Positions 21,694 to 21,768 of a stretch of 21,768 nucleotides of DNA are shown piece by piece; the first letter of the stretch is position 1, and each line of letters opens with the position of its first letter. The notes below the pieces were generated by a model that had not been told where the DNA came from, did no database searches, and worked only from the letters and a program-made list of their open reading frames with translations. This DNA is from ZC4RG42 sp003242425 (GTDB taxonomy: Bacteria; Pseudomonadota; Gammaproteobacteria; Burkholderiales; SG8-39), in contig CALCIE010000063.1 in assembly GCA_937907425.1 (NCBI GenBank), positions 1 to 21,768 on the forward strand, written 5' to 3'. The position numbers were made by a program, and so were the translations under genes.

Positions 21694-21719
21694 TGCCTCC
21701 GTCGTTCGGTTTGGAGGCA
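21694..21719 (-). promoter_or_regulatory. Hairpin that can hide the SDR ribosome binding site
   Basis: On the minus strand, TGCCTCC (21719-21713) and GGAGGCA (21700-21694) form a perfect 7-bp inverted repeat with a 12-base loop. The second arm is the Shine-Dalgarno of the SDR gene, 3 bases from its ATG. Pairing would block ribosome access. The same repeat could instead be a protein operator. Confidence 0.4.
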
Positions 21720-21768
21720 TTGTTGTTTGTCGCCGCGGGCGGATAAAGACGGAGGAATCGGTTACAGC

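Overview
The window is a GC-rich, densely coded chromosomal segment of a Gram-negative bacterium, most likely a betaproteobacterium. This rests on the LPS core genes (waaG, waaP), a complete Tol-Pal system, the order yebC-ruvC-ruvA-ruvB-ybgC-tolQRAB-pal-cpoB-queC, and the protein sequences themselves. The class assignment is an inference; the exact genus cannot be read from the sequence. I see no phage, insertion sequence, CRISPR array or rRNA. All stretches over 300 bases contain a gene.

Region 1 (1-3155, minus strand) is LPS core assembly. waaG (glucosyltransferase) is coupled by an ATGA overlap to waaP (heptose kinase). These are followed by a multi-pass membrane protein of GT-C/ArnT-like character that runs off the left edge. 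Region 2 (3251-3412, minus) is a self-contained tRNA-Lys(TTT) unit with a near-consensus sigma-70 promoter, the tRNA with encoded CCA, and a rho-independent terminator.

Region 3 (3433-13860, minus) is one long gene string, probably largely co-transcribed. Its order is yebC, ruvC, a small tail-anchored coiled-coil protein, ruvA, ruvB, ybgC, tolQ, tolR, tolA, tolB, pal, cpoB, queC and a YeeE/YedE (TsuA-like) sulfur-compound transporter. All spacers are under 85 bases and several genes overlap. It joins Holliday-junction processing, the trans-envelope Tol-Pal machine and queuosine precursor synthesis. A probable internal promoter lies just upstream of tolB.

Region 4 (13972-18970, mostly plus) starts divergently from yebC. 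It holds a HerA-like ATPase (YjgR/DUF853) overlapping a DMT-family exporter, and a small TPR-like protein on the opposite strand that overlaps the exporter's end. It ends with a succinate-semialdehyde dehydrogenase (gabD-like) gene followed 11 bases later by a short-chain dehydrogenase.

Region 5 (19101-21690) holds a pirin gene (plus), murI (minus, tail to tail with 1 base between stop codons) and a second, separate SDR gene (minus) whose ribosome binding site can be folded into a hairpin. Most of the window is well-known housekeeping machinery. The least explained items are the coiled-coil protein inside the ruv cluster, the small TPR-like protein, the hairpin filling the ruvA-ruvB spacer, and the placement of the sulfur transporter between queC and tRNA-Lys. 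I found no clear sign of an undescribed multi-gene system.
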